Positions 8,920 through 17,845 of a stretch of 64,000 bases of DNA are shown here, piece after piece. Below the pieces are notes generated by a model, which did not search any database, was not told the DNA's origin, and saw only the letters and a list, made by a program, of their open reading frames with translations. This stretch comes from Streptomyces sp. R33. GTDB lineage: Bacteria; Actinomycetota; Actinomycetes; Streptomycetales; Streptomycetaceae. Position 1 is the stretch's first letter. Every line of letters begins with the position of its first letter. A program made the translations under genes and the position numbers. The stretch covers positions 6,933,501 through 6,997,500 of the forward strand of contig NZ_CP165727.1 in the NCBI RefSeq assembly GCF_041200175.1, read 5' to 3'.

Positions 8920-10866
8920 CTACAGCGGCGGCGGCTCCGGGCGGTCGCGGTCCTGCGGGCCCCGGCCCGACAGGACCTCCCCGTACGCCTGCATCAGGTC
9001 GGGCAGCCGCAGCGTCGACAGGTCGTCACGGGAGGGCTCGCCGGGGAACCCCGCCAGCCGCAGATCCCGGTACGCGCAGCTCTTCTCGTACAGGGTGCGC
9101 AGGAAGCGGCCGTTGCCCAGCTCGTCGATCCAGCCCTGCTCCACCACGTGCCCGCTGATGCTGCGCAGCTCGTCCAGGGCCTCCTCGTCCCAGCAGTCCC
9201 CGTTCGCGTCCGCCAGCACCCCGCCGATCGCGGTCAGTTCCAGCGGGCGGTAGCTGGGGAAGTCGACCCGGGTGGTGAACCGCGAGGACAGCCCCGGATT
9301 GGCTGCCAGCAGCCGGTCCATCCCCGCGGGGTAGCCGGCCAGGATCACCACCAGGTGGTCCCGGTTGTCCTCGGCCCGCTTCAGCAGCACCTGCAGGGCC
9401 TCGTCGCCGTACGCGTCGCCCTTGGTGTAGCCGGTGTTGGAGAGGCTGTACGCCTCGTCCACGAACAGCACCCCGCCGATCGCGGAATCGATCAGCTCAT
9501 TGGCCTTCACAGCGGTCTGCCCGAGGAACTCTCCCACCAGATCGGCCCGTTGGGCCTCCACCAGATGGTCTCCGCCCAGCAGCCCGAGCGCGTAGAAGAC
9601 CCGGCCCAGGATCCGCGCCACGGTCGTCTTGCCCGTGCCCGACGGCCCGGAGAACACGAAGTGCCGCTTCGGGGGCTGCACCGGCAGGCCCTGCCCGGCC
9701 CGCAGCCGGGCCATGTGCAGCTGCGCCGAGAGCGCCTTCACCTGCCGCTTCACCGGCTCCAGGCCCACCATCCGCTCCAGCTCCGCCAGCGCCTCGGCGA
9801 GCAGCGCCGGATCGGACGGGCCCGCCGGCAGGCCTCCGGGCGCGCTCTGCGGCGGAACCGCCACCTTGCGGCGCACGCCCTCCGCCCGGCCCGTGCCCGT
9901 ACCCGGAGCCCCGAACCGCGGATCAGCCTCCGGCGCGATCAGCGGGTCCTGCTCCACCTGCCCGTCCGCCGCGATGTCCTGGACGGGGCCGCCGCCGAGG
10001 GCCACCGCCGCGAAATCCCCGCCGACCGGCGAGAGATCGTGCCCGGCGTAGCCCTCGTAGCCGGACGCGGCGTATCCGGCGTATCCGTCGGCCCCGTCGA
10101 CGTAGTCGCTGTCCTCGATCGCCGTCAGCCGGGCCGCCGTGTCCATGAACGCCGGGTCCACCCGGTGCACCGCCCGGTACAGCGGCAGCGCCGCCGCGCT
10201 GCGCCCGGTCCCCTCGTGCGCCCGTGCCAGCCAGTACCGCAGCTCCTTGCGCTGCGGCTGCTCGCTGCGGCACCGCATCAGCGCCGCCGACAGCATCGGC
10301 TCGGCCTGCCCGTACATCTCGAGGCGGACCCGGGCCATCCCGCCGAACAGGCCCGCCTCGATCCCCAGCAGCGGATCGTCCACCAGCGGCTCGGTGTGCC
10401 GCACCAGCTGTTCCCAGTCCTTGACCAGGTAGGCCCGGCAGGCGTGCAGGAACCGCACCTGCGCATCGGTGTCCACCGGCGGCAGTGCGGCCAGCGCCTG
10501 GTCCAGCTCGGGGACGTGCCGGCCGTCCAGCCAGTGCGAGGCGTGGGCCAGCAGGAGGTCGCGCCGGCTCTCCAGGACGGGCTGCACCCACCAGCCGAGC
10601 CAGTACCAGGAGTTCAGCGTCCGCCGGTGGCGGGCCCGCTGCTCGCCGAAGCGGTCGCGGTGGGCGTACATGCGCAATAAGGCGTTCGTGGTGTCCACCC
10701 GGAGCGCGTGCAGGCCCAGCCATGCGTCGGCCATCGAGGGATCCAGCCGTACGGCCGCCCGGAACTCCTCCTCGGCCTGCGGATAGGCGCCCATCGTGCA
10801 GGCGTCCACTCCGCGCAGCCAGGCGAGTTCGGCCGGGGCGTGCGTGCCCGGCGTGCCGAAATCCAT
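8920..10866 (-). CDS. CbxX/CfxQ-type AAA ATPase with TPR-like N-terminus (EccA-like)
   Basis: This 648-residue protein has a helical N-terminal region with TPR character (about residues 1-280, for example YPQAEEEFRAAVRLDPSMADAW). A Gly/Tyr-rich linker follows, then a CbxX/CfxQ AAA domain (about 410-640) with Walker A SGPSGTGKTT, Walker B GVLFVDEAYSL and sensor VVILAGYP. The layout matches EccA of type VII secretion, and similar ATPases occur in Streptomyces outside any ESX locus; no other ESX gene is seen here. I chose ATG 10866, with GTGGGGGA just upstream, over a longer ORF with an unlikely N-terminus. Confidence 0.88.
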   Translation of the reverse strand: MDFGTPGTHAPAELAWLRGVDACTMGAYPQAEEEFRAAVRLDPSMADAWLGLHALRVDTTNALLRMYAHRDRFGEQRARHRRTLNSWYWLGWWVQPVLESRRDLLLAHASHWLDGRHVPELDQALAALPPVDTDAQVRFLHACRAYLVKDWEQLVRHTEPLVDDPLLGIEAGLFGGMARVRLEMYGQAEPMLSAALMRCRSEQPQRKELRYWLARAHEGTGRSAAALPLYRAVHRVDPAFMDTAARLTAIEDSDYVDGADGYAGYAASGYEGYAGHDLSPVGGDFAAVALGGGPVQDIAADGQVEQDPLIAPEADPRFGAPGTGTGRAEGVRRKVAVPPQSAPGGLPAGPSDPALLAEALAELERMVGLEPVKRQVKALSAQLHMARLRAGQGLPVQPPKRHFVFSGPSGTGKTTVARILGRVFYALGLLGGDHLVEAQRADLVGEFLGQTAVKANELIDSAIGGVLFVDEAYSLSNTGYTKGDAYGDEALQVLLKRAEDNRDHLVVILAGYPAGMDRLLAANPGLSSRFTTRVDFPSYRPLELTAIGGVLADANGDCWDEEALDELRSISGHVVEQGWIDELGNGRFLRTLYEKSCAYRDLRLAGFPGEPSRDDLSTLRLPDLMQAYGEVLSGRGPQDRDRPEPPPL

Positions 10867-11100
10867 CACATCCCCCACAAGCCTGCCCCCGTGGTGCACA
10901 GCAACCCCCGCGTCGCGCCCGCGAGTTGTCCACTGCGCCGATGAAATCAGGGATGCATCGTACCTGCGGCTACGCACCATACGTAGGGTGCTGCGGGCAC
11001 CGGTCGGCCGGGTTCCGGGGGCGCACAAAGTGACTCAGGGTGAAGATTTCGGGGAGGTCGGGCCCCTGCCGCGCCGGCTCCGAGCCGGGCGGGGGCAGAA

Positions 11101-11138
11101 CGAAGCCCCCGATCACGGGGGAACAATCGGGGGCTTCG
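11101..11138 (-). terminator. Strong hairpin after the P-loop kinase gene
   Basis: CGAAGCCCCCGAT and ATCGGGGGCTTCG form a perfect 13-bp stem around a 12-base loop. It lies about 105 bases past the stop of the minus-strand kinase gene, in the 378-bp gap that also holds the promoter of the AAA ATPase gene. Apart from this hairpin I see no gene in 10867-11244. Confidence 0.75.
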
Positions 11139-11244
11139 CGTCCGCTGCGGCCTGGAAAGACCGCGCATTCAGAACGTAAGGCCGGTCCGGGGGCCAGGTC
11201 AAGCAGGTCGGTGCAGGCCCGCGCCGACGGTTTTCCGGAGCGGC

Positions 11245-11880
11245 TCAGGCCCGGGGGAGTCCGTCACCTTCGGTGACGGAAGTGGCCCTTCCGGCGGTCG
11301 CATCCGTCCCGGAAGACCACTCGTATCCCGTACCGCTCTGGCGTACCAAAGTGTCGGCGAAGGGGCGCGAAGGATCATCCGAGAAGTGCGCGAGCTCCGC
11401 GCGCTCCCATCCGTCCCAGAAGTCGGAAAGTTCACGCCCGTCCCGATTTCGTCCGCGCCCCCAGGACTGCGCGCGCGGTGTCTCCATCCACAGCAGCCGC
11501 GCCAGATGCGGGCGCAGCGCCCGCCGGCCGGCGCCCACCCCCTCGATCAGCAGCACCGGCACCGGCTCCAGCACCCGCTCCGGACCGAACCGGCGCCCCA
11601 CCCAGTCATATGGGGCCCAGTGCGCGGCCCGCCCGGCGGCCAGCGGCTCCAGCACCTGCGCGCGCAGCCGCTCCGGCCACTCGAAGAGTTCCTCGTGGGT
11701 GGCCACGTCGTCCAGGTGCAGCACCGGAGCCCCGCCCAGCGCCTGCGCGAGCAGCCCGGCGAACGTGCTCTTCCCGGACCCGGCGTGCCCGTCGATCCCG
11801 ATCAGCCGGACCGGGCCGAGGGAAGGCGGCAGGGCGGCAAGTTCGCGCGCGAGTGACTGAAGTGACTGCTGAGGCTCCAC
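11245..11880 (-). CDS. Uridine-kinase-like P-loop NTPase
   Basis: This 211-residue protein carries Walker A IDGHAGSGKSTF, then VLHLDDVATHEELFEWPERL (the acceptor-binding acidic region typical of uridine/pantothenate kinase-like folds) and a VLLIEGVGAGRRALRPHL segment. It resembles the (d)NMP/uridine kinase superfamily, but the substrate is not clear. The GTG start at 11880 is chosen because the upstream extension is low-complexity and unlike coding sequence; the Shine-Dalgarno is weak. It ends ahead of a strong hairpin and diverges from the C39-like gene. Confidence 0.8.
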   Translation of the reverse strand: MEPQQSLQSLARELAALPPSLGPVRLIGIDGHAGSGKSTFAGLLAQALGGAPVLHLDDVATHEELFEWPERLRAQVLEPLAAGRAAHWAPYDWVGRRFGPERVLEPVPVLLIEGVGAGRRALRPHLARLLWMETPRAQSWGRGRNRDGRELSDFWDGWERAELAHFSDDPSRPFADTLVRQSGTGYEWSSGTDATAGRATSVTEGDGLPRA

Positions 11881-12014
11881 CCGGCCAGCGTATGGCCCCC
11901 GGCCCCCCCGCCCCGCGTCACCCCCGACACGGGCCACGGCTTCGCCGCCGGGTGGGCGGGAACTGGAAGGGTGGAGGAGCCGATCCACCGCACCGACCCC
12001 TGGGGGCCACACCG

Positions 12015-13448
12015 ATGACCGCACCCACACCCCGCAGGGCCCTGCTGGCCCTCGCCCTCGCAGCGGCCACCGCGGCCACCGTCCCCGGCGGCAGGGCTTC
12101 GGCGACCGGAGCGCAGGCAGGCGGCGCGCAGGCAGGCGGCGCGCAGGCCGAATCGGGAGCCGCGCACGGCGCGCCGGCCGAAGCGGTGGCCGCCGAAGCC
12201 GCCGCCGGCGCGACGGTCGACAACCGGTTCTGGTACTCGTACGCCCACTGGCGGGCCGGCACCCACTGGGGCACCGCCGCCCTCGCCGGCGACCGCCCCG
12301 GTCTGGTGATCGAGGCCCCGGCCGGCCGCACCGAGTACACCGACCCGCACACCGGGAGGAAGGGCACCTGGGAGTACGCCGCCTGGACCTCCCCGGTCCA
12401 CCGCTCCGCCGTCCCCGGCACCGAGACCATCGCCTCCTGGAACGCGCACACCCCGCCCGGCACCTGGATCCAGGTCGAACTGCGCGCCACCTACGGCAGC
12501 GGCGCCACCACCCCCTGGTACGTACTGGGCCGCTGGGCCTCCGGCGACGGCGACATCCGGCGCACCTCCGTGGACGGCCAGACCGACGGCACCTCCACCG
12601 TGTGGACCGACACCCTGGCCGTCGACGCCCCCGCGCGGGCGAACGGCGTACGGATCACGCACTGGCAGCTGCGCCTGACCCTCCACCGCAAGCCGGGAGC
12701 CGCCCAGGGCCCGACGGTGTGGCTGGCCGGGGCCATGGTCTCCGACGTCCCGGACCGCTACACCGTCCCCGCCTCCGCCCCCTCGGGCACGGCCCACGAG
12801 CTGAAGGTCCCGCGCTACTCACAGGAGATCCACACCGGCCGGTACCCCCAGTACGACAACGGCGGCGAGGCCTGGTGCAGCCCCACCTCCTCCCAGATGA
12901 TCATCGAGTACTGGGGCCGCAAGCCCGCGGCCGAGGACCTGGCCTGGGTCGATCCCCGCTACGCCGACCCGCAGGTCTGCCACGCGGCCCGCTCCACCTA
13001 CGACAGCGCCTACAGGGGCTGCGGCAACTGGCCCTTCAACGCCGCGTACGCGGCCACCTACAGCGGACTCGCCGGGGTCGTCACCCGGCTGCGTTCCCTC
13101 GCCGACCTGGAGGTCCTGGTCCGGTCGGGCATCCCTGCGATCACCTCGCAGTCCTTCCGCAGCGAGGAGCTCACGGGCGCGGGCTACGGCACCGCCGGCC
13201 ACCTGATGACCGTCATCGGCTTCACCGCGACCGGGGACGTGGTCGCCAACGACCCGAACTCGCGCGACAACACGGCCGTCCGCCGCGTGTACAGGCGGCG
13301 AGAGTGGGAAAACGTGTGGTTGCGGACGAAGCGTCACGATTCAGCCGGAAAGATCGCCTCCGGCTCCGGAGGCATCTGCTACCTGTACGCCCCGGCCCGC
13401 CCGAGCCTGGCCCAGATCGCGGCCCTGCGGGCGGTGGGAGTGCTGTGA
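12015..13448 (+). CDS. Secreted C39-like cysteine peptidase family protein
   Basis: This 477-residue protein has an N-terminal signal peptide (TPRRALLALALAAATAATV...ASA). A short tandem GAQAG-type repeat follows, encoded by 12-bp repeats near 12111-12150. The middle is beta-rich, and the C-terminal papain-like domain is of the peptidase C39-like type. The likely catalytic cysteine is in GGEAWCSPTSSQM, the histidine in GTAGHLMTVIGF, and the aspartate in ANDPNS. It is exported and probably acts on peptides or cell-wall material; the substrate is unknown. The ATG at 12015 is set by the signal peptide. Confidence 0.85.
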   Translation: MTAPTPRRALLALALAAATAATVPGGRASATGAQAGGAQAGGAQAESGAAHGAPAEAVAAEAAAGATVDNRFWYSYAHWRAGTHWGTAALAGDRPGLVIEAPAGRTEYTDPHTGRKGTWEYAAWTSPVHRSAVPGTETIASWNAHTPPGTWIQVELRATYGSGATTPWYVLGRWASGDGDIRRTSVDGQTDGTSTVWTDTLAVDAPARANGVRITHWQLRLTLHRKPGAAQGPTVWLAGAMVSDVPDRYTVPASAPSGTAHELKVPRYSQEIHTGRYPQYDNGGEAWCSPTSSQMIIEYWGRKPAAEDLAWVDPRYADPQVCHAARSTYDSAYRGCGNWPFNAAYAATYSGLAGVVTRLRSLADLEVLVRSGIPAITSQSFRSEELTGAGYGTAGHLMTVIGFTATGDVVANDPNSRDNTAVRRVYRRREWENVWLRTKRHDSAGKIASGSGGICYLYAPARPSLAQIAALRAVGVL

Positions 13449-13544
13449 TCCGAGTGTCGGAACTTCCCGTTGACCCGGGGCGCAGCTAAGCGGAACATAA
13501 AGTCATAAAGGGCACATAAAGGCTTCTATAGGAGGCGGCCCGCC

Positions 13545-13973
13545 ATGACCACCCACAGCATCGAACACCACCCCGACCTCGCCGAGATGCGCTCGCGGTT
13601 CGAGCGGGTCACCAGCACCCCCGCCGCGCAGGCCGTGGAGGCACTGGCCCTGATCACGGGCCTGTACCTGGCGGCCTCGCCCTGGATCGCCGGGTTCAGC
13701 GGCCTCAGCTCGCTGGCGATCAACAACCTGATCGCCGGCCTGGCGTACTGCCTGTGCATGAGCGGACTCGGCTCCGCTTATGAACGCACCCACGCGATGG
13801 CCTGGACGGCGGTCGCCATCGGAGCCTGGACGATCGTGGCTCCGTGGGTCATCGCCGGCGATGTCAGCACGACCCGCACCGTGGTCAGCAACGTGATCGC
13901 CGGCGGCGTCGCCCTGTGCCTCGCCCTTGCCATGGCGGGCATGGCGGGCCGCAACCGGGCCGTCTCCGGCTGA
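13545..13973 (+). CDS. SPW-repeat membrane protein
   Basis: This 142-residue protein has four hydrophobic segments and two copies of the SPW motif: LAASPWIAGFSG (about residues 45-56) and IVAPWVIAG in the second half. This is the actinobacterial SPW family, of unknown function. The ATG follows an AGGAGG site (near 13531) after about ten bases. It stands alone between the secreted peptidase and another small membrane protein. Confidence 0.9.
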   Translation: MTTHSIEHHPDLAEMRSRFERVTSTPAAQAVEALALITGLYLAASPWIAGFSGLSSLAINNLIAGLAYCLCMSGLGSAYERTHAMAWTAVAIGAWTIVAPWVIAGDVSTTRTVVSNVIAGGVALCLALAMAGMAGRNRAVSG

Positions 13974-14099
13974 CATCCGTAGGCGCCGGGCCCCGACCGC
14001 GAGCCGGCCGGGGCCCGGTGGCGTGCCGGGACGTGATACGTGCCACGAGTGACGAGCGTCTCTACCGCGAAAGCCGCAAACGCTGTCACATTGGACGAC

Positions 14100-14252
14100 A
14101 TGACCGCATACAGCACCGCCCTCGCCTCCCGCGCCCGGAACCTCGTCCGCACCGGCGGCCCCAAAGACCACTCCAAGTGGCTGGAGCACGTGCTCGGCTG
14201 GACGCTGGTGGTCGTCGTCGCCATGTTCGTCACCCAGGTCGGCTGGCTCTGA
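14100..14252 (+). CDS. Small single-pass membrane protein, SCO1431-like
   Basis: This 50-residue protein carries a conserved-looking TGGPKDHSKWLEHVLGW followed by one hydrophobic helix (TLVVVVAMFVTQVGWL) at the very C-terminus. I recall the same pattern in a Streptomyces family named after SCO1431. The start ATG at 14100 is chosen over an in-frame upstream start because homologues of this type begin there. The function is unknown. Bases 14253-14530 downstream hold no other gene that I can support. Confidence 0.7.
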   Translation: MTAYSTALASRARNLVRTGGPKDHSKWLEHVLGWTLVVVVAMFVTQVGWL

Positions 14253-14530
14253 CCCGAGCCCCGGACTCACCGGCACGGTCAGCGGGGAGAGCGGGACCAG
14301 CGCCGGCTCGGCCCCGCCCGGGAGCACCGGCGGCCCGCCCCGGAACGGCCGGGTCCGGCGTCAGGCGCGCAGCCTCCCCGAAACGGCGAACGACGCGGCG
14401 GGCGCGCCCCGCGCCACGACCGCGGCCATCGAAGTGCCTCCCGTAAGCCGTCCGGTGCGCAGGGGAAGTGCCATGAGACAGCTCTGCCATACTGCGGGCA
14501 TCCTGTGGCAGTTCGAGGCTAGGGCCGAAT

Positions 14531-15331
14531 TTGAATATTAGTCAACAGCGTGGTGCGACCGGGCGTTCGCAGGTCCGCAGGGCCGAACTCATAGCAATCG
14601 GCCGCAAGTTGTTCGCCGATACGTCGTACGACGCGCTCTCCATGGACGACATCGCCAAACAGGCGGGCGTCGCCAAGGGATTGATCTACTACTACTTCAA
14701 GAGCAAGCGCGGCTACTACCTCGCCATCGTCGAGGACTCGGTCGCCGAGCTCGTCGCCTGCGCCGCCGGGGAACCGGACCTGCCCAACGTCGAGAGGGTG
14801 CGCCGCACCGTCGACGGCTACCTGGACTACGCCGAGCACCACCAGGCCGCCTACCGGACCATCGTCACCGGGGGAGTCGGCTCCGACGCCGAGGTGCTGG
14901 CGATCCGCGATGCGGTCCGCGAGGAACTGGTGGCCACCATCGCCGAGGGTGCGTACGGGCGCCGCACCGTCCCGCCGATCGCCCGGCTCGCACTCGTGGG
15001 CTGGCTGTCCGCGGTCGAGGGGACCACCCTGGAGTGGATCGGCGCACGGGCCGCCCCTGCGGAAGCCTCTGACAACGCTGTCGTCGAGGCCGAGGCCGAG
15101 GCCGGCGAAGATGCGGATGCGAATGCCGAGGCGGACCCAGCGGTGGAGGCCTGCGCCGAGGGCGTGTCACCGCAGCCCGACCGGGCCCGGCTCGGCGCCC
15201 TGCTCGTGCGCCAGCTGCGCGCGACGCTGACGGTGATCGGGGAATTCGTCCCGGAGTGTCCGCCGCCACCCCTTACCGAAGGGGCGTTCGAGAAAGCCGG
15301 TGATCTTGCCCCGGTGACGGGACGCTCCTGA
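14531..15331 (+). CDS. TetR-family transcriptional regulator
   Basis: This 266-residue protein has an N-terminal TetR helix-turn-helix: RRAELIAIGRKLFADTSYDALSMDDIAKQAGVAKGLIYYYFKSK without breaks. The start is unusual. No ATG or GTG is available before the domain, so TTG 14531 is the only reasonable start and the upstream signal is weak; the message may be leaderless. Near residues 185-215 sits an acidic Ala/Glu/Asp-rich insertion not typical of the family. It precedes an acyl-CoA dehydrogenase gene and may control it. Confidence 0.88.
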   Translation: MNISQQRGATGRSQVRRAELIAIGRKLFADTSYDALSMDDIAKQAGVAKGLIYYYFKSKRGYYLAIVEDSVAELVACAAGEPDLPNVERVRRTVDGYLDYAEHHQAAYRTIVTGGVGSDAEVLAIRDAVREELVATIAEGAYGRRTVPPIARLALVGWLSAVEGTTLEWIGARAAPAEASDNAVVEAEAEAGEDADANAEADPAVEACAEGVSPQPDRARLGALLVRQLRATLTVIGEFVPECPPPPLTEGAFEKAGDLAPVTGRS

Positions 15332-15362
15332 TCGGGCATACTCAAGCCGCCGCAGCCACTGA

Positions 15363-15392
15363 ACTGCCCCTTCCGTGATCCGGGAGGGCAGT
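15363..15392 (+). promoter_or_regulatory. Inverted repeat upstream of the acyl-CoA dehydrogenase gene
   Basis: ACTGCCC and GGGCAGT form a 7-bp inverted repeat with a 16-base spacer, between the tetR stop and the acyl-CoA dehydrogenase start. It could be a weak terminator for tetR or an operator for the next gene. Confidence 0.35.
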
Positions 15393-15478
15393 ATCGGCTG
15401 TGAGAGCACCGAGACCCGGCGGCGCGTCCCACACCTCACGCGTCGCCGCCGTGCCCGACGAGGGAGGAGAGCGCCGCC

Positions 15479-16651
15479 ATGACTGACCGCGCCCCGCAGC
15501 CGGTGGACCGACAGCTGCCCACCGAGGAGTCCCGGGACCTCCTCGCGCTCGTACGAGAGATCGCCCAGCGGGAGATCCGCCCCGTGGCCGCCGAGGAGGA
15601 GGACGCCGGGAAGTTCCCGCGTGCGATCTTCACTCTGCTGTCCGATGCCGGCCTGCTCGGTCTCCCGTACGCGGGCGAGTACGGCGGCGGCGAGCAGCCG
15701 TACGAGGTCTACCTCCAGGTCCTGGAGGAGCTCGCGGCGGCCCGCCTGACCGTCGGGCTCGGCGTCAGCGTGCACTCCCTGTCCTGCCACGGCCTGGCCG
15801 GATACGGCTCCGAGGAGCAGCAGAAGGCCCACCTGCCGGCCATGCTCGGCGGCGGCCTCCTCGGCGCGTACTGCCTCTCCGAGCCCGCCTCGGGCTCCGA
15901 CGCCGCCTCGCTGACCACCAAGGCCGTCCGTGATGGCGACGACTGGATCATCACCGGCACCAAGGCCTGGATCACCCACGGCGGGGTCGCCGACTTCTAC
16001 ACCGTCCTCGCGCGCACCGGCGGCGAGGGCCCCAAGGGCATCACCGCCTTCCTGGTGCCGGGCGACGCGGAGGGTCTGACGGCCGCCGTCCCCGAGAAGA
16101 AGATGGGCATGAAGGGCTCGCCCACCGCCCAGCTGCACTTCGACGGGGTCCGCGTCCCGGACACCCGCCGCATCGGCGAAGAGGGCCAGGGCTTCACCAT
16201 CGCGCTCGCCGCCCTGGACGCGGGCCGCCTGGGCATCGCCGCCTGCGCCATCGGCGTCGCGCAGGCCGCCCTGGACGAGGCCCTCACGTACGCCCTGGAC
16301 CGCAAGCAGTTCGGGCACCCCATCGCGGACTTCCAGGGCCTGCGCTTCATGCTCGCCGACATGGCGACCAAGATCGAGGCCGGCCGGGCGCTGTACCTGG
16401 CGGCGGCGCGACTGCGCGACGCGGGCAAGCCGTTCTCCCGCCAGGCGGCGATGGCCAAGCTGTTCTGCACGGACGCCGCCATGGCCGTCACCACGGACGC
16501 GGTCCAGGTCCTCGGCGGCTACGGCTACACCGCGGACTTCCCGGTGGAGCGGCTGATGCGCGAAGCGAAGGTCCTCCAGATCGTCGAGGGCACGAACCAG
16601 ATCCAGCGCATGGTCATCGCCCGCCACCTGGCAGGTCCCGAGTCGCGCTGA
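15479..16651 (+). CDS. Acyl-CoA dehydrogenase
   Basis: This 390-residue flavoprotein oxidises an acyl-CoA to the 2-enoyl-CoA and passes electrons to ETF. The family signatures YCLSEPASGSDAASL and KQFGHPIADFQGLRF are present, as is the C-terminal LQIVEGTNQIQRMVIARHL, where the Glu of EGTN is the usual catalytic base in short-chain and butyryl-type enzymes. The ATG is preceded by GAGGGAGGAG. The TetR gene upstream is a plausible regulator. The chain-length preference cannot be decided. Confidence 0.93.
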   Translation: MTDRAPQPVDRQLPTEESRDLLALVREIAQREIRPVAAEEEDAGKFPRAIFTLLSDAGLLGLPYAGEYGGGEQPYEVYLQVLEELAAARLTVGLGVSVHSLSCHGLAGYGSEEQQKAHLPAMLGGGLLGAYCLSEPASGSDAASLTTKAVRDGDDWIITGTKAWITHGGVADFYTVLARTGGEGPKGITAFLVPGDAEGLTAAVPEKKMGMKGSPTAQLHFDGVRVPDTRRIGEEGQGFTIALAALDAGRLGIAACAIGVAQAALDEALTYALDRKQFGHPIADFQGLRFMLADMATKIEAGRALYLAAARLRDAGKPFSRQAAMAKLFCTDAAMAVTTDAVQVLGGYGYTADFPVERLMREAKVLQIVEGTNQIQRMVIARHLAGPESR

Positions 16652-16730
16652 GGACCGACCCGGTCCTCGAGGTACGCCCGGCCCCCTCGGCCGACGCCGA
16701 ACCGGACGAGCCGTCCGGCGCGGCCCGGCC

Positions 16731-16763
16731 CGGGGGCACCTCCCGGCAGTAGCTGGGGGAGGG
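16731..16763. repeat. Dispersed Streptomyces GGGGGCACC...GGGGGAGG intergenic element
   Basis: CGGGGGCACCTCCCGGC and AGCTGGGGGAGGG form the imperfect palindrome that recurs between genes in many Streptomyces genomes. A relative lies at 23220-23258 in this window. It may act as a terminator here, just past the end of the broken phyH gene. Confidence 0.5.
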
Positions 16764-16779
16764 ACGTTGACGGCACCCC

Positions 16780-17378
16780 CTAGTCCTCCCCGACCGACAG
16801 GGGCTTCGCGTCGTGGTTGACGAAGAAGTCCGGGCGCGCACCGAGATGGCGGGCGGGCGGTGCGTTGGACACCGCGTTGTAGCTGATCAGGGCGAGGGTG
16901 CGGGTGCGCGGCCGGGCGGTCGGTGTGCGTGCCCGGGATCAGGCGCAGCGGGCCGTTCTCCTCGGTGACCTCGTCCAGGAAGACCGCGGCGGTGAGGGCC
17001 GCCGGGCGCCGCATCCCGTCGGCGGCCTGCCAGAAGTCGAAGTCCCGGTGCCATTGCCAGCGGTCGCCGAGCCGGGCCGCCTTCGGGTTGACCTTCCACT
17101 GGTACACGTACATGTCCTCGCCGATGAGCAGCCGGGCGAGGGCCGTCAGCGGTGACGCCTCGGCCAGGGCCCGCCAGGGGCCGCCCTTGCGGTGGAGTCC
17201 GTACACGGCGCGCACGGTCGTGCCGTCCTCCTCGAAGAACCGCTGCGGCCCCGCCTCCGCGAGGACCGAAGGCAGTTCCCCCGGCCAGGGGCGCCCATAT
17301 CTCGTGCGGAGTCATCGGGGGTACGACGACGAAGCCGTCGCGGCGGTATGCGGCCAGGAGCTGCGTCGGGTCGCTCAT
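16780..17378 (-). pseudogene. Phytanoyl-CoA dioxygenase (PhyH) family, frameshifted and internally deleted
   Basis: Reading the minus strand from ATG 17378, the frame gives MSDPTQLLAAYRRDGFVVVPP and then MTPHEIWAPL. Near 17290-17312 the match moves to a second frame (LPSVLAEAGPQRFFEEDG, then GEDMYVYQWKVNPKAA and WQWHRDFDFW, which holds the iron-binding H-x-D). After GPLRLIPGTHTDR (about 16915) it shifts to a third frame, RTLALISYNAVSNAPPARHL, ending at the TAG at 16780-16782. A normal family member would have about 60-90 more residues between these last two pieces, including the second iron histidine and the 2-oxoglutarate arginine. The gene is therefore very likely inactive; sequencing error could explain a frameshift but not the missing segment. 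Confidence 0.75.
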
Positions 17379-17461
17379 GGCCCCCAGCGTGCCGCGCGGC
17401 CCGCGGCCCGGCGAGGCGCACGGTGAGCGCACGAGAGGTGCGCCGGGTCACCCCGACACCC

Positions 17462-17698
17462 CTACGTACCACCGCCGCCGAAGAGCCGGCCGGTCGGCCA
17501 GATCGGGGAGGAGACGACCCGGGACCACTCCGGATCGCGCCGGCCCGGCAGGGTGCGGCCGTCGTCGGCCCAACGGGCCAGCAGCGCACGGTAGATCGGC
17601 GGATCGGGCTGCCGCTGCGGAACCGATTCTTCGTAGCCGGGCGGCGTCGGCCGCCGCCGCCGTCCCGTTCTTGCCCCAGGGGTTTCGAGCGTGGTCAT
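17462..17698 (-). CDS. Small conserved-looking hypothetical protein
   Basis: This 78-residue basic protein begins MTTLETPGARTGRRRRP, with EESVPQRQPDPPIYRALLARW and a Trp-containing C-terminal half (DPEWSRVVSSPIWPTGRLF). Third positions are strongly G/C biased in this frame, supporting it as coding. There is no recognisable domain. It lies upstream of the broken phyH gene on the same strand and diverges from the 377-residue gene at 17932 across a region with two palindromes. Confidence 0.55.
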   Translation of the reverse strand: MTTLETPGARTGRRRRPTPPGYEESVPQRQPDPPIYRALLARWADDGRTLPGRRDPEWSRVVSSPIWPTGRLFGGGGT

Positions 17699-17804
17699 AC
17701 AGCGCCAACGCGCCACCCGACGCACGGGTAACCGCCCCCGCCCTCCGGGTATCCGTTCGAGGTGTCCCCGCCGCGCCTCCCCGCACGTGACCAGACGTGC
17801 CGGG

Positions 17805-17821
17805 CTGTCAGGCAATGACAG
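17805..17821. promoter_or_regulatory. Candidate operator 1 in divergent region
   Basis: CTGTCA-GGCAA-TGACAG is a perfect 6-bp inverted repeat with a five-base spacer, between divergent genes starting at 17698 (-) and 17932 (+). Confidence 0.45.
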
Positions 17822-17845
17822 AAGTCTGGCCCAAGGCACAGTTTC

